Below are positions 50,000 to 62,600 of a DNA stretch of 64,000 nt, one piece after another; within the stretch, counting starts at the first letter, position 1, and every line of letters begins with the position of its first letter. A model generated the notes under the pieces. It searched no databases. It was given only the letters and a program-made list of their open reading frames with translations, and was not told the origin of the DNA. The position numbers and the translations under genes were made by a program. This DNA is from Bryum argenteum (lineage: Eukaryota > Streptophyta > Bryopsida > Bryales > Bryaceae): positions 5,438,727-5,502,726 of the forward strand of contig CM073327.1 in assembly GCA_037043015.1 (NCBI GenBank), given 5' to 3'.

Positions 50000-50560
50000 C
50001 AAAATATCTGCCTTCGGCTATTAAATTCGATGTTTTACCTTCGTAAGCTCTTCCTAGCAGCGCAACTAGAGGTACTCTTTGGTCATGTCATTGATAGCTG
50101 AGTGCAACATAATGACATTTGAGGGCAACTTTTCAGTGCAAATGTCATCTTTGATGTAGTTTTTGCATGTTCACACCATGCTCTCCATCACTCGAGCACG
50201 GTGGAGTTCTTCTTTTGTCGCCTTGCTGAATTAGGGCTGTTGCGCTAGCTTATGGGCAGGAGCAAAGTCAACCTCAAGGCACTCATTTTCCTCGTCATCA
50301 ACACTAGTAGTATAGTCCAACTCCGTGCTCAGGCGCCTCATTTTCATTGGTTGCGGCAGTAGAGTCTTGATTGCTTGCCGCTCTCGTACGTCAATAGAAG
50401 AATCAAACCACTACAAAATGTCCTTCAATATTTTCCAGCAATGGACGTGAAGAAATCCATGTTGTTTGTAGTACTTGACACGATACAACTCGAGCGCTTG
50501 TTGAAAAACGTCCTCTAGCAATGTTCCGCTCTCCTTCAAATTCAAAACCTGCTAATGTAC
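50000..50560 (-). pseudogene. Remnant of Harbinger accessory ORF (Myb/SANT or NAM-associated type)
   Basis: On the minus strand the frame around 50540-50420 reads ALELYRVKYYKQHGFLHVHC followed by WKILKD. This resembles the His-Cys-Trp-x-x-Leu-Lys block of plant NAM-associated or Myb-like ORF1 proteins carried by PIF/Harbinger elements. Later parts contain FSKATKEELHRARVMESM. Several stops interrupt it. It converges with the transposase remnant at 47850-48964, as expected if both come from one element. The family assignment is tentative. Confidence 0.5.
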
Positions 50561-51280
50561 AACAACAAATTTTGCAACATCGTGTTTTATGACCTTTTAC
50601 TTTGTTTCCAAATATCTTCCTTGCCTATCCTCAACCTTGATGCTTGTGCTCTTGGTAGTATTTAGTAATTCTATTCCAAAGTACACTTGCACGTTGGTCG
50701 TTGCCTGCAATGGGGACGTGTGAAATGTGAAGAAATCATGGACAAAGTTGACGCTCCTCCTCTAATACAAAATTCCACCTCTTTCTTGCCCAACCTGTAA
50801 GCCGTCGCCACCGTGGTAAGTTAACTAGAGAAATGAAATTAGTATCGGGCGCAAGCGAGAATGTCAAACTGGCGGCCCATGCAAATCCTTTTATGGGGCC
50901 ACATGTGCTTTGAGTAGTGTCGTGCTCCTGTTGGAGGGAGAATAGTGTTGTTGCGAGATGAGCTATGATAGCTATAGCGGGCTTGCGCCCTTTCATGTGG
51001 CTCATCGAAGATGCTCTTAAGACTATGTTTCTTATCAGTTCTTGCTTGTTACCTCAAAACCAAAATAAAACAAAATGATGTTTGGGGTAAAATTGGTGTA
51101 ATTTAAAAGGCTTGCATTTTATTTAAAGAATTTAAGACGTTTCATAACATTTTTGGGATGATGATTCAAAACAAGTTGTAACTATGCATGATACTATGAA
51201 AGCATTGTGAGAACTTCTCCACCATACATATCCCCTGACTACATATTAAAAAAACTTTTACATCAAGAAGCATAAGTTTC
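50561..51280. other. Spacer between Harbinger remains and the gypsy element
   Basis: A minus-strand frame at 50736-51005 contains no recognisable domain; it may be the start of the Harbinger accessory ORF or flank. Confidence 0.4.
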
Positions 51281-51408
51281 AGGGTGTAACAGGGCAAGAA
51301 CTAGATTTTTGTGTTTGCTAGAAAAGTAGATAGATAGTTGAAACCATTTTAGGAGTTTTTAGAAAATTTTAGAATTTGAGGTAGATGGCCTATGTGGGAC
51401 CCACCATA

Positions 51409-51537
51409 GAAGCTTCGAGAAGGTGGGGCCCACCTCTAGAGTCTTCTAGAAGGGCGGTTATCTAGGTGGGGCCCACCTCTAGGACCTTCCGGGAAGTTCC
51501 ATGGTGGGGCCCGCCATTGGAACATTCTAGAAAGTTC
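51409..51537 (+). promoter_or_regulatory. Heat-shock-element cluster in the LTR promoter
   Basis: Perfect alternating inverted pentamers occur as GAAgcTTCgaGAA at 51409-51421 (three units) and GAAcaTTCtaGAAagTTC at 51520-51537 (four units). A TTCtaGAA core lies at 51444-51451 (two units). The nearest one ends about 20 bp before the TATA box. HSF proteins bind three or more such units. The same cluster is present in the right LTR. Confidence 0.75.
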
Positions 51538-51556
51538 CAAGGGCGGTTAGGCAGAG

Positions 51557-51563
51557 TATAAAT
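51557..51563 (+). promoter_or_regulatory. LTR TATA box
   Basis: TATAAAT within GCAGAGTATAAATAGAAC, correctly placed between the heat-shock elements and the CT-rich start of the R region. Confidence 0.75.
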
Positions 51564-51773
51564 AGAACTGGCCGGGGCCATTTGGAGGCATTCGGTCAGG
51601 TACGCCTTAGTCCCTCTCTCTCAGTAAAGTTTGGTTTGTACTTTGCTTCTTTAGTTCTGCTTTGTTCTGTTCTGTTCAAGTCTATTCGGTCTTGTTTAGC
51701 CCGGTTTTCTCAGATCTTGTTAGATTAGCAGTATTTGAGTTGTGACCAAAGAGAGAATTCAGTCCCGTTTCAT

Positions 51774-51785
51774 TGGTATCAGAGC
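51774..51785 (+). other. Gypsy primer-binding site (tRNA-iMet 3' end)
   Basis: TGGTATCAGAGC, one base after the LTR, is the standard complement of the 3' end of plant initiator tRNA-Met. Confidence 0.93.
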
Positions 51786-52269
51786 GAGTGTCAGTCTATC
51801 CTTACGTTAGGTGCTATTAGCAAGAAGTCTACTTGAGAGTCAGTCATTGTGGTTTCATCAAGTCTTGTCCTTGGATCTACTTGGAGTTCCTTTCAAGGAT
51901 TTGGCTAGAAACGAGAGAAGGCGTCACGTGCAGAGGTCGTCGGAAGAATTGCATCATGGGAGAAATGGCGGAACCTACTCATATGGAGACTCGATTCAAA
52001 GACCTACTAGACCAGATTGTTTGCATTACAAGGACAAGCGGACGCTTCTAGAGCTAGAGAATTGACAAGCTGCGAGGTCAAGTTGAGCAAGCCTCAAAAC
52101 ATATTCGGGAACTTCAAGACAAGATGATGTATCTCAATGGCTTTTCAAAGATGCGACAATATCTCCAACTGTCCAGGGCGAACTCAACCGACGGAATTAT
52201 ATATGCAAACCCGACTATTTGAGGGTGCAAAGCAGAATTTGGTGGCGACTTGAGCTCAAAACTATGGAG

Positions 52270-52900
52270 CTCAAGGCGGATTTCAAAATTGGGAGGAATT
52301 TGAGACCGAGCTCACAAACCAGTTTCGGCCCATCAATGCGGAGAAGTTAGCGCGCGATCAGTTGGCCACCTTGACACAGCTAAGGTCAGTGCAAGAGTAT
52401 GTCACCCGGTTCAAATCCATATGTCTCCAAATACCCAATGTTTCGGAGGGAGAGATGATGGATCGATTTGTTCGAGGATTGAAGCCGATCGTTCAACGAG
52501 AAGTGGAGACCCTCAAACATTTGAGGAGGCGGTTAGGATTGCAGAAAGAGTTGATGCCATAAACTTCAGAAATCGTGGAGTACGACCTGCAGTATGGAAC
52601 CCTACGCCACCACCTACTATGGTAGCCCAACAACCGACGCCAATGGAGATTGACGCCCTGCAAGGACCATTGACGCCACAGAGACGACAATTATTGGCAC
52701 GGAAGGGATTGTGCTTATACTGTCGGGAGTTAGGCCATCAGATTGGAGAGTGTCCAAAACGTCAGAATTCCGGTGCCAATAAACCAAGGCGGATCCACAA
52801 CCTCGAGGCTGACCAAGATGATGAAGGAATGGAGCGAGGAAAACGGGGCTCCCAATGGGCACCGAGGACCAATATCGGGGATAGTCGTTGTCTCTCGTAG
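52270..52900 (+). pseudogene. gag: Gypsy gag
   Basis: A retrotransposon gag block (LTQLRSVQEYVTRFKSICLQ, then EGEMMDRFVRGLKP) is followed in a shifted frame by a CCHC knuckle (CLYCRELGHQIGEC). Frames change at least twice and stops occur upstream. Confidence 0.85.
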
Positions 52901-52929
52901 TCAAACAAAGATGGCCTCGGGCAACACTC

Positions 52930-53110
52930 AAAAAGGTCACCGATATGTCTCACAGTCGACTTAGAAGACAACCGTGTCGAGTACTAGTGGATTGCGGTTC
53001 TACGGAGAATTGCATCTCGACCGCAATTGCCAACCGACTTGGGATCAAGACTAAGGTGATCACCGGAGGGACTATATACCTCGCAGACGATCGGAAAATG
53101 ATTTAAGTGA
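52930..53110 (+). pseudogene. pol: Gypsy aspartic protease
   Basis: VLVDCGSTENCIS carries the Asp of the retropepsin active site with Cys instead of the usual Ser or Thr (DCG for DSG/DTG). IANRLGIKT and a stop follow. Confidence 0.75.
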
Positions 53111-53579
53111 GACATGTGAAGAAGAGACCTTGAGATTGTGTGATGCCTATGCACTACGAGGAAAATTTAAGGTAACGGCTTCGGATATGATGTTATCCTG
53201 GGAATGCCGTGGTTGGAGGCGGAAATAAGCGATTGACCGGGTGGCAAGAACCATCTCTTTTAACGAAGGTGGACGCAAGATAATTCTTCATGCTTCAACA
53301 TCAAGTGGATTGAAGAAACGACAGACAACTAAAGGCATATTGGTGGGGATGGCCTTCATGAAGAAACAGATGACGTGGCGGCCGGTGTATGTGGTGGTTC
53401 CAAATATTGCTTCAATGGTAGAGAAGAGAGAGCGAAGGAGCGAACGAGTTGAGCAACTTATCGGCCGAGTTCCGAGATGTCTTTCCCGCCGACTTACCTA
53501 GTGGTTTACCACCCGATCGAGGTGCTCCTTCCACATAGACTTAATGCCGTGAAGCTAAACCAAAGAATCGGCCAATTTA

Positions 53580-54270
53580 TCGCCTAGCACCAAACGAGCT
53601 TGAGGAGCTGAGGAAGACGTTGGACGAGCTTTTGGAGAAGGGCCTCATTCGAGAAAGCACATCGCCATGGGGAGCACCTGTCCTTTTTGCACCCAAAAAG
53701 GATGGTGGATTGCGGCTATGCATCGATTATCGGGGCCTTAATAAGCAGACCATCAAAAATGCTTATCCACTCCCACGTGTGGATGACCTTCTTGATCAAC
53801 TTCGAGGCGCAACCATTTTTAGCAAGCTAGATCTTCGAAGTGGATACTGGCAGATACCAATTGCAAAAGAGGATATTGAAAAGACAAACATTTAAATGCG
53901 CGCTATGGACATTTTGAGTGGCTCGTTCGCCTTTTGGTCTCACCAATGCCCTTGACTTTTCCTTCATGGGTCACATGAACAGGTTGTTCCGGGACCTTTT
54001 GGACAAGTGTGTAGTTGTTTTCATTGACGACATTTTGATCTATAGTAAAACCCCGGAAGAGCATGACCAACATCTACGGGAGGTGCTACGTCGGTTACGG
54101 GATAGTCACTTCTATTGCAAGCAATCAAAGTGTGAACTTTGGAAGTCCGAGGTCACCTTTTTGGGGCATGTAGTATCATTCGAGGGTGTGTACATGGAAC
54201 AAGCTAAGGTGAATGCGGTGAAAGGACCGGCCAACTCCCAAGGATGTTTAAAGTTCGTTCTTTCTTAGGC
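53580..54270 (+). pseudogene. pol: Gypsy reverse transcriptase
   Basis: Motifs [67 protein letters not shown] and FLGHVVS are all present. A stop and frame change near 53895 lies between the fourth and fifth blocks, and another near 54240. Confidence 0.92.
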
Positions 54271-54857
54271 CTCGCGGGATACTATCGTCGTTTTGTTCGG
54301 CAGTTTGCGCACATTGCTGCTCCTCTGACAAATCTATTGGAGAAGGGCGCTCCATTTGAGTGGAAACTACAACAACAAGGCGCTTTCAATAATTTGAAGG
54401 AGGCACTCACTCTCGCTCCACCCCGCAACCATATGATCCTGACCTTCCGTGTACGGTTGACATTGACGCCTCCGACTTTGCTATAGGCGCGGTCCTCCAA
54501 CAAGACTTCGGTAGGGGCCTTCAACCGGTGGCATATGAGTCACGCAAACATAAGAGGGCAGAGCGCAATTATTCTGCACGTGATCGGGAACAACTAGCAA
54601 TTGTACATGCTACCAAAGTATGGCGGCACTATCTATTGGGGAAACCTGTGACAATTCGGACTGATCATCGGCCCTTACTACATGATCTGCATTTAGAAAA
54701 TATGAAATCGAGACACCACCGCTGGGAAGAACAGTTGCAGCTGTTTGATATTCAACTTCAGTACAAGCAAGGGCGACAACATATTGTGCCAGACGCTTTA
54801 TCTCGGAGACCAGATCTCAAATCAATCGGAGGACACGAGGGAGATTGCTACCATTAG
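54244..54857 (+). pseudogene. pol: Gypsy RNase H
   Basis: It begins KVRSFLGLAGYYRRFVRQFA, passes a frame break near 54460-54530, then continues ESRKHKRAERNYSARDREQL and IRTDHRPLLHDL, ending at the GRQHIVPDALSRRPD boundary to integrase. Confidence 0.9.
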
Positions 54858-54859
54858 TA

Positions 54860-55850
54860 GTATTGTTCCGGATCTAACCAGAGGGAGAGAATGGAAGGAA
54901 GCCACCTACCAGGATGCTTACTTCACAATGGTGACTGATCGAGTAGAGGTAGGTGATGTGCAATATCAAGATTACAACTTCGTTGACGGCCTCCTCTATT
55001 TTAAGAAGCGGGTTTATGTACCTAACGATGCTAAACTTCGAACCCGCATACTTCAAGAAGGGCATGACATTCCTATCTCTGGACATCTCGGACGTGAGAA
55101 GACCTTAGAACGGATTTCTAGAACATGGTTTTGGGTAGGCTTGGATCGTGATGTTCGAGCTTTTGTGCATTCCTGTGAGCTATGCCAACGGAACAAGGAA
55201 CGCAATACTGCACCTCTTGGACTGCTGCAGCCGATTCCACTACCTACGGTACGATGGGAACAAGTAACCATGGATCTCATTACTTGTTTGCCGCAGACGC
55301 ATTGTAATCACACTGCGGTTGCTGTCTTTGTGGACCGCCTTTCGAAGCAAATTCATTTGGCTGCGGTACGCTCCGATATTGATGCCCCAACACTTGCACG
55401 AGTCTTCTTCGACACTGTCTTCCGTCATCATGGATTGCATCGTGTCATTATCTCAGATCGGGATCCGCGCTTCACAGGGAGTTTCTGGCAAGCACTATTC
55501 AAGCTTCTCGGCACACGACTTGCGATGTCCATGCCTTTCATCCTCGGGACCGATGGATGACAGAGCGTGCTAACCGGACCTTGGAGGATATATCTTTGCG
55601 GGCGTTTGTGGCAATTCACCACAACGACCGGATGAGTATCGACCCCTTTGAGTTCGCCTATAATGATAGTTCCCAAGCAAGCACGGGTCATTCACCATTC
55701 TTTTTCTTAACGCTGGTCAAGACCGATTACGCTGGCAACGCTCCACCGCCCCATCAACACCAACAACCCTACAACGGAGGAGTTTATACAACGACTAACA
55801 TCGGGGTTGCAAGAGGCTCGACAATGCTCTCATCGCACATTTAATCGACA
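54860..55850 (+). pseudogene. pol: Gypsy integrase
   Basis: The zinc domain reads GHLGREKTLERISRTWFWVG and SCELCQRNK. The core has TMDLITCLP, VDRLSKQIHL and ISDRDPRFTGSFW, and the Glu-bearing block TERANRTLED lies in a shifted frame after a stop at 55558. Confidence 0.9.
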
Positions 55851-56129
55851 AAAACAATATGCAGATAACCACCGCAAACATAAGACCTTTCGAGAAGGTG
55901 ACTTGGTTCGCTCTCAAATGCCAACCTTCCGTTAGCTACATCGACTCAAGTCTCAGAACTTGCACCCCCGGTGGATTGGACCTTTCCGAATCTCTACGGT
56001 CATATCCGATGTTGCATACCGCCTCGAGCTTCCGCCACATATCCACATCCATCCAGCTTTTTCATGTCTCGCACTCAAAGAATTTCATCATCGAATCGGA
56101 GCGCTTTCCGGCCGACATCGCCTCCGCCG

Positions 56130-56381
56130 CCACCGGTAGTGATTGAAGACCAGGAGGAATATGAAGTGGATCGCATTTTGGAACACCGCTATCTTCATCG
56201 TGGCAATGGACGTCCGCAACTACAATACAAAGTCCGATGGAAAGGTTATCCCATCCACGATGCAACATGGGAGCCCGCTCACAACCTTACCCATTGTCAA
56301 GAAACCATTTGGAGATATCATCGGGAGCGAACGAGGGCGTTCCGCATTAGCGGAGGATTAATTGTAACAGGCAAGAACTAG
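56130..56381 (+). pseudogene. pol: Integrase C-terminal chromodomain
   Basis: EYEVDRILEHRYLHRGNG, QLQYKVRWKGYPIHDATWEP and a final helix form a complete chromodomain with the aromatic residues in place. This domain directs chromoviruses to particular chromatin. The reading frame is open here, though disconnected from the core. Confidence 0.9.
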
Positions 56382-56850
56382 ATTTTTGTGTTTCTTTAGA
56401 AAAGTAGATAGATAGTTGAAACCATTTTAGGAGTTTTTAGAAAATTTTAGAATTTGAGGTAGATGGCCTATGTGGGACCCACCATAGAAGCTTCGAGAAG
56501 GTGGGGCCCACCTCTAGAGTCTTCTAGAAGGGCGGTTATCTAGGTGGGGCCCACCTCTAGGACCTTCCGGGAAGTTCCATGGTGGGGCCCGCCATTGGAA
56601 CATTCTAGAAAGTTCCAAGGGCGGTTAGGCAGAGTATAAATAGAACTGGCCGGGGCCATTTGGAGGCATTCGGTCAGGTACGCCTTAGTCCCTCTCTCTC
56701 AGTAAAGTTTGGTTTGTACTTTGCTTCTTTAGTTCTGCTTTGTTCTGTTCTGTTCAAGTCTATTCGGTCTTGTTTAGCCCGGTTTTCTCAGATCTTGTTA
56801 GATTAGCAGTATTTGAGTTGTGACCAAAGAGAGAATTCAGTCCCGTTTCA
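56363..56850 (+). repeat. Gypsy 3' LTR
   Basis: Nearly identical to the left LTR; differences are one G lost in CAGGGCAAG and a GC/CTT change about 30 bases in. The polypurine-like AGCGGAGGA lies just before it. Confidence 0.95.
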
Positions 56851-59669
56851 CAGGGGGAGGAGTCTTGTGTTGAGTGTTTAGAGCATGAATTTTAGCGAGT
56901 GTGAGGTTTTCAATGTAAATTCTTGGAGAGGATTTGACAAGCACATATATATTAGGGCACATAGGTTTTAAGAGAAGAGAGTAGAGAGGAGTGCAAGATC
57001 GCTCATTTAGGTTTTGAGAGATAAGTGTCAAAAGGAGTGTCGATAGGTGCAAAGAGGGAGGGAGTGGGGAAGGAGGACAAAAAATAGCGGCTCCTATGTC
57101 TAGAGATTAGTAATTTAGGAAGTTGCGGTAACTATTGATTTGAAAGTAAAGGCGCAAGGATTGAAGCTGGGAAAGCTAGAAGCCATTGCAACTTTAGAGT
57201 TAAAGGCTAGGGTAAGCTAGGAGATAAGGTTCTACTTTTGCGGGTGTGTATATCAAAAATTATACTAGCGTCTCATAAATTCATGATTGGAAAATTGAGT
57301 TCTCACTTCTTGTGAAGCACCATAATTGCAATTTGGTAACCAAACCTGAAACAAAGTGAAGTCGACATGAAACTACTCAATTTTGCTAGTATACTTTAAA
57401 GGTATGAGTTTCGATTTCTAAATTACCATTCTATGAACAAAACCTATATGCGCTTGTGGTAAGATGAATCAAGGATACATACTTTTACAGCTTTGTAGTT
57501 AACAATTTGATGAGAGGTTTATAACCTTTTATGATTTTTACATGGTTGAGTATTATTTTGTGTGTCGCACTATAGTTAGCAAAAGGCAAACATTCGGGTA
57601 AGATTGTCACGCTGTGAGACCATATCAGGCTTTTAGCCCATCAATAAGGACGGAGGTGAGGTAGAGAGTCTTGATGAGGATACATCATTTGAAGACATCT
57701 TCTACGCATGGTGAGCAAGTTGTGCAAAGAGGTTGTTATGTGCATTTTTTGCAAACAAGTTATCTTCACAAGTAACCTACATGGCTAGAATCTTATCAAT
57801 ATTGAAGCAACCTAAATTGCTCTAGTAGCCACTATGCTTGAGTTTATTGAAAAGTGAAAAGGGCCTTCGTAACAAAATGAGTACATTTTGTACCCGATTC
57901 ATTTTCTAAGCTTGTACTGTTTAGTGCAAAGTATATAAGGATTGTAGGGGAATAGTGTAACTCCTCTTTCTAATCTATTTCTCAATTTTATAGATGGGAT
58001 TTGTTATGAGGTGATTTTGAAATTAATTTGGGACTTGTGAATAGGGTGTTTTATGCATATTGGACACACAACCCTACATTGAGCTTAGTGTCGGCAAACT
58101 GGTTTAGAAGTTGGGCATTTGCATGATTGTTATGAAGAAAACTCCAGAAGTTGGAATATTAACGTTGGTCATACCAAAAGATATCACCACATATATACTC
58201 ATTTGCATACTTATAACTTCCACACAATCTTCACTAATACAAACTAAATATACTCAAGTGAGAAGATCATCATCAAATTACAATTTGCAATTAAAGAGGT
58301 AGCTAGAGAGGAATCAAGTGAGAAGTCCTCCATTGCAATTGTTGTTGGTTAAGATGCAGCTCAAAAAGCATGAGCTTTTAAATGGTACTCTAGCGTAAGT
58401 GATAAAAGCCATGGTAATATACCAACCATTTTAAGGTTTTTGAGAAAACTCGAAATGTATTTAAAACTAGATCTCATAGTGAGCGTGATTTCATATAACT
58501 TCCATTTCTATCAAATATACTATGGCTTAGTTTCTTTATAGTGATGACATTTGATGAAGTGGTGTCTTCAAGGTGCAATGTGCAAAGTTCCAAGAGAACC
58601 ACAAAAGTGTACAAGCTTTTGTACAAGCAATGCTAGTTCTAAATGAACAACTTCAATAACTCTAGTGAATGACATGAGCACAATAGCTTAGAATTAGTGA
58701 GACTGTTTAATGTAAGCAATGCGCTTATGTGGTGGTTAATTTGTTTTATTTTGTGGTGTGAGGGTTGTAAGTAGAAGAGAGATGATTCTTTAAATTCTAG
58801 CTTGTAGGTGGAGGTCTCATTTCTCTTGAGTTTGTATAAGGAAACACTAGCATTGTATTAGTCTTTGGCTTTGAGATATTAAAGAGGATGGTTCAAGTGA
58901 AGTTCTTGATTAAAATTTCCAAGTATTTTAATAATATTTCTAAATAGGTTAAACCTTACTGACATCATTTCAATCTATATAGATAAAACATATTGACTTA
59001 GCCTCCATTTGACAAAAGGGTAAGCTCAATAAACTAAACCGTTAATTCATTACTCCTTATATCTCATATTGGACGAGTTGTTTGAAAGGATGACTTGAAA
59101 GAATGCTTTGAGGATCAATGGTATTGCATGCTCAACAATTGCATACACGAGATTTTGCTTCATTTTTTGAACAATGTAATTTTTTTTTTGGTATCATTTC
59201 ACACTCATTCTATTCATTTTTATTCATCATATTTTAATGCAAGATAGCATTTATATTTCCTTTCAAGAGAGATTACTTACATTAGAGATTTGGGAAGTAA
59301 GTACAAAACAACATTTTGGGTGCTATTGGAGAAACACAACATGAGGGTATTTTCTTATGTAATTTTAAGTTAGGTCATTATATGTTGATGTTTATTGATT
59401 ATCTCGAACATGCAAAGTCTACTCTAATAACACTGAGGTATTGTATATTTCTATGGTGCATTCATTTAATCATATTTTTTACATTGTATGTACATTCTGT
59501 ATGTTAAAAACATAACTGAGTATATGTGAAATAGATTTATTTGTATGTATCACTTTTATATTGAGAGGAAATGGTAATTTTTTGAGTATTACAACACACA
59601 ATACATCTCTACAAGATTTCTTCACATTTTAAGATTGTAGACATTTGAGATATTTAAAATTTTAATTCA
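56851..59669. other. AT-rich spacer without a gene
   Basis: I see no supported coding frame, RNA gene or structured repeat. The right part is probably the 3' flank of the minus-strand gene ending at 59670. Confidence 0.5.
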
Positions 59670-62600
59670 TTAATGATCATCAATACTGCAGCTTTTTGCA
59701 TCTTCTTTCAAAGCCAATGTTGAATTTTCACAAAATGGTTTTGAAAGGTCAAAATAATCTTCTGGCTCAAAAGAACCTCTTGACTTTGCCATTTGAATTC
59801 CTCCAAATTTCTGATAAGAATGATTAATATGTTATAAAGAGAATTGAAAGTGGTCAATAATTCTCTTCACTTCAAAGAAAATAGATAATTATATAGTAGT
59901 ATCTACTATCTAGTCATATTTAAGACAACCATTATATTACCATTTCTAGTGACCCTTTTTAGAATTATTTAATAAAATTTAACATGAAAATCTGGCAAAC
60001 ATGATAAAGTTGGAAAAACTATGAACTCACCTCCACACTCAGAGAATTCTCCAAGATTCTCATATTTTGAGGCATTAAATGAGTATTACCATCTTGTACA
60101 ACTTTCCATTGGCCAAGTTCATAGGTTGGGGTACATGATGTTGGTATACTTCTTGTACTAGAACTACAATGAGCAGGTCATATGTTATTGTATCAATTAC
60201 CTTCTTATATATAGAAGATGAAAAAGTATTCTAAATAACAAAAAAATATAGAATCTATTTTTATATCTATAACAAGTACCTACATAGAGGTATCATAGTT
60301 GTTATAATAGTTTATATGGGAAGCACTTCTTACAATTAAAGCTAGAAATGTAACCCTACGGTGTGGGCCCTTTCTGTGGGTCTTAGAAAATTATCATGCA
60401 TATTATATAACGCATATTATATAACTATAGTACCAAAATAAATGAAGTAATAAAACTTCATATCACCAATAGGAAGTAATGTATTGGTCACAAGTCTCTC
60501 TATATAAGGGCCCAATTGGCTTATGCATATGTATTGGAAATTTCAAAACTAATTAGAATTGCAACATTACTACCTGTTATGAGAGATATTAGCATTGGTC
60601 TTGAATAGTCCATTTTCCGTGTAAGTATAAGGAATAACATATTGTAAGTTGGACATAATAGGAATATCTCTTTCACTATTAGAAACTGTGATTGGAGATT
60701 CAATACAAGTGTCGGCATTAGTACTAATCTCTTGAGCTGAAGTCTTCGCATCCAATAGTGACTTACTATCAGTCTCTATTTGTTGTGGTTTATTTACCAA
60801 AGGTTCATTCTTGGAATAAATACTATTCTCTTGAGCTGAAGTCTTGGCATCCAATAGTGACTTACTATCAGTCTCTATTTGTTGTGGTTTATTCACCAAG
60901 GGTTCATTCTTGGAATGAATACTATTCACTTTAGCTGAAGTCTTGGCATCCAATAGTGACTTACTATTAGTCTCTATTTGTTGTGGTTTATTCACCAAAT
61001 GTTCATTCTTGGAATGAATACTATTCTCTTGAGCTGAATTCTTGGCATCCAATAGTGACTTACTATTAGTCTCTATTTGTTGTGGTTTATTCACCAAAGT
61101 TTCATTCTTCGAATATGTAATATTCTCTTGAGCTAAAAACTTGGCATGCATTAGTGACTTATTGTTAGTTTCTATTTGATGTTGTTCGTTCAACAAAGTT
61201 TCGTTCCCGCACTTCCATTCACCACTAGCAATTATTTGCGTTGATGAAGGTTTATCTTGATTTACTAATGCAACATTAGTGAAAGTGTTTGTTGATTCCA
61301 TAACTCTTTCTGGTAATTGAACATAGTGAATTAAACACTCAATTACATTTTTATCCACATCGGATTGTCCATTTTCACTTTCATTAGGTGTTGATGATGC
61401 TTTTGTGATTTTCGATACTTCTGCAACAATAAAGTCAGACAAGCTTGTTTAGTGATAATCTAACTTGTATTTTTCTTGAATTGTTGGATCCCCAAAATAT
61501 GACACTATGTTTTATAAACTTAAACTTTTATAAGGAGCTGATGAGATACATTGGTCGGAAGGATGTATTATGTGTTTGCTATTGATAGTAGGAAATTTTA
61601 AAATCTCTATTATTAGTCTCAAAATTTGAACATGAAAATGTTTACGAATATACAATTTTATGCAATTGTCTCACGTGGCTGTAATGACACAATAATCTCT
61701 GTCAATGTATAGTTATAGGCAATCATATGTCATTACAATCTTGTTATTATGAAGTTTATACTAGAGCACTAACTTCTAGCATAAATTGAATAATTTTAAC
61801 AACACATCTCATTTTGTCACTATTTACTAAAGTAAAATAAGACTTCTAGAAAGTGAATGAAGTAGTCTCGTATTAGCACAGTTAGAAATTATTAGTATGT
61901 ACATGCTTCTTCATTAGTTTGACATTGACTTCTTGATTTCTAAACGTTTGATTGCCAACTTTGTGCATACATAAGCGCATAGTGGACAAACAAAATAGAA
62001 TGAAATAAAAGGTCAAGCGTTAAGACCTGAAATAATATAGCATCTCCAATCATAGAATTTAATCCAAACGCACCAAAAGGCAACTTTTTAGATAAGTCTT
62101 GTTTCAATTGAACACCTAAGATCTTTGCTTTGTCAATTAGCATCTTTTCCAATGTAAATATCTCAACACCCATATGATGAAATTGAATCTACAAAACCAA
62201 TTACATACTTCTTCTTAGCTTGCTTAGTATCTACTTAACAAGGTTTTATGAAGTCATGAAAGTAATATAAAGAGATTTGCATATGGTAATCATAATAATG
62301 AATAATCATTCAATAAAAGATCAAGTAGATCTAGGCAAGCTCTTCACAATAGAATTTTTAAGAATTACAACAAGCTCTGTAACAAAATTATATTACTAGA
62401 AGAATGTATACTTTAAATCTTTTGGAGAAAAATATTGCAAATTGTGATATTTAGAAAAAATGGGACATCAATAAAGTTTTCTAAACTATGATTTCATATA
62501 GGAAAGAAATGTAGAAATATACATTAATTGCAAGGAATGGTGGAAATGTAAGAATCGCATGGAATTTATCGCTACTTACAAGTGTAAATTTTCTAATAAA

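Larger units (their letters stand above)
51285..51772 (+). repeat. Gypsy 5' LTR
   Basis: It begins TGTAACAGGGCAAG and ends AGTCCCGTTTCA. It contains repeated GGTGGGGCCCACC palindromes, heat-shock-element arrays and a TATA box. Confidence 0.95.
51285..56850 (+). mobile_element. Ty3/gypsy chromovirus-type LTR retrotransposon, recent but with broken ORFs
   Basis: Two 488-bp LTRs start TGTAACAGG and end CCCGTTTCA. The 5-bp duplication CAGGG lies at 51280-51284 and 56851-56855. A primer site complementary to the 3' end of initiator tRNA-Met follows the first LTR. Internal order is gag, protease, RT, RNase H, integrase, chromodomain, which defines a chromovirus. LTRs differ at only two or three places near their 5' ends. 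Internal ORFs carry numerous stops and frameshifts. Confidence 0.96.

Noticed and set aside
51485-51500. A further heat-shock element at TTCCGGGAAGTTCC in the gypsy LTR
   Set aside because: The spacing between the GAA/TTC units is three and one base instead of two, so it is not a canonical element.
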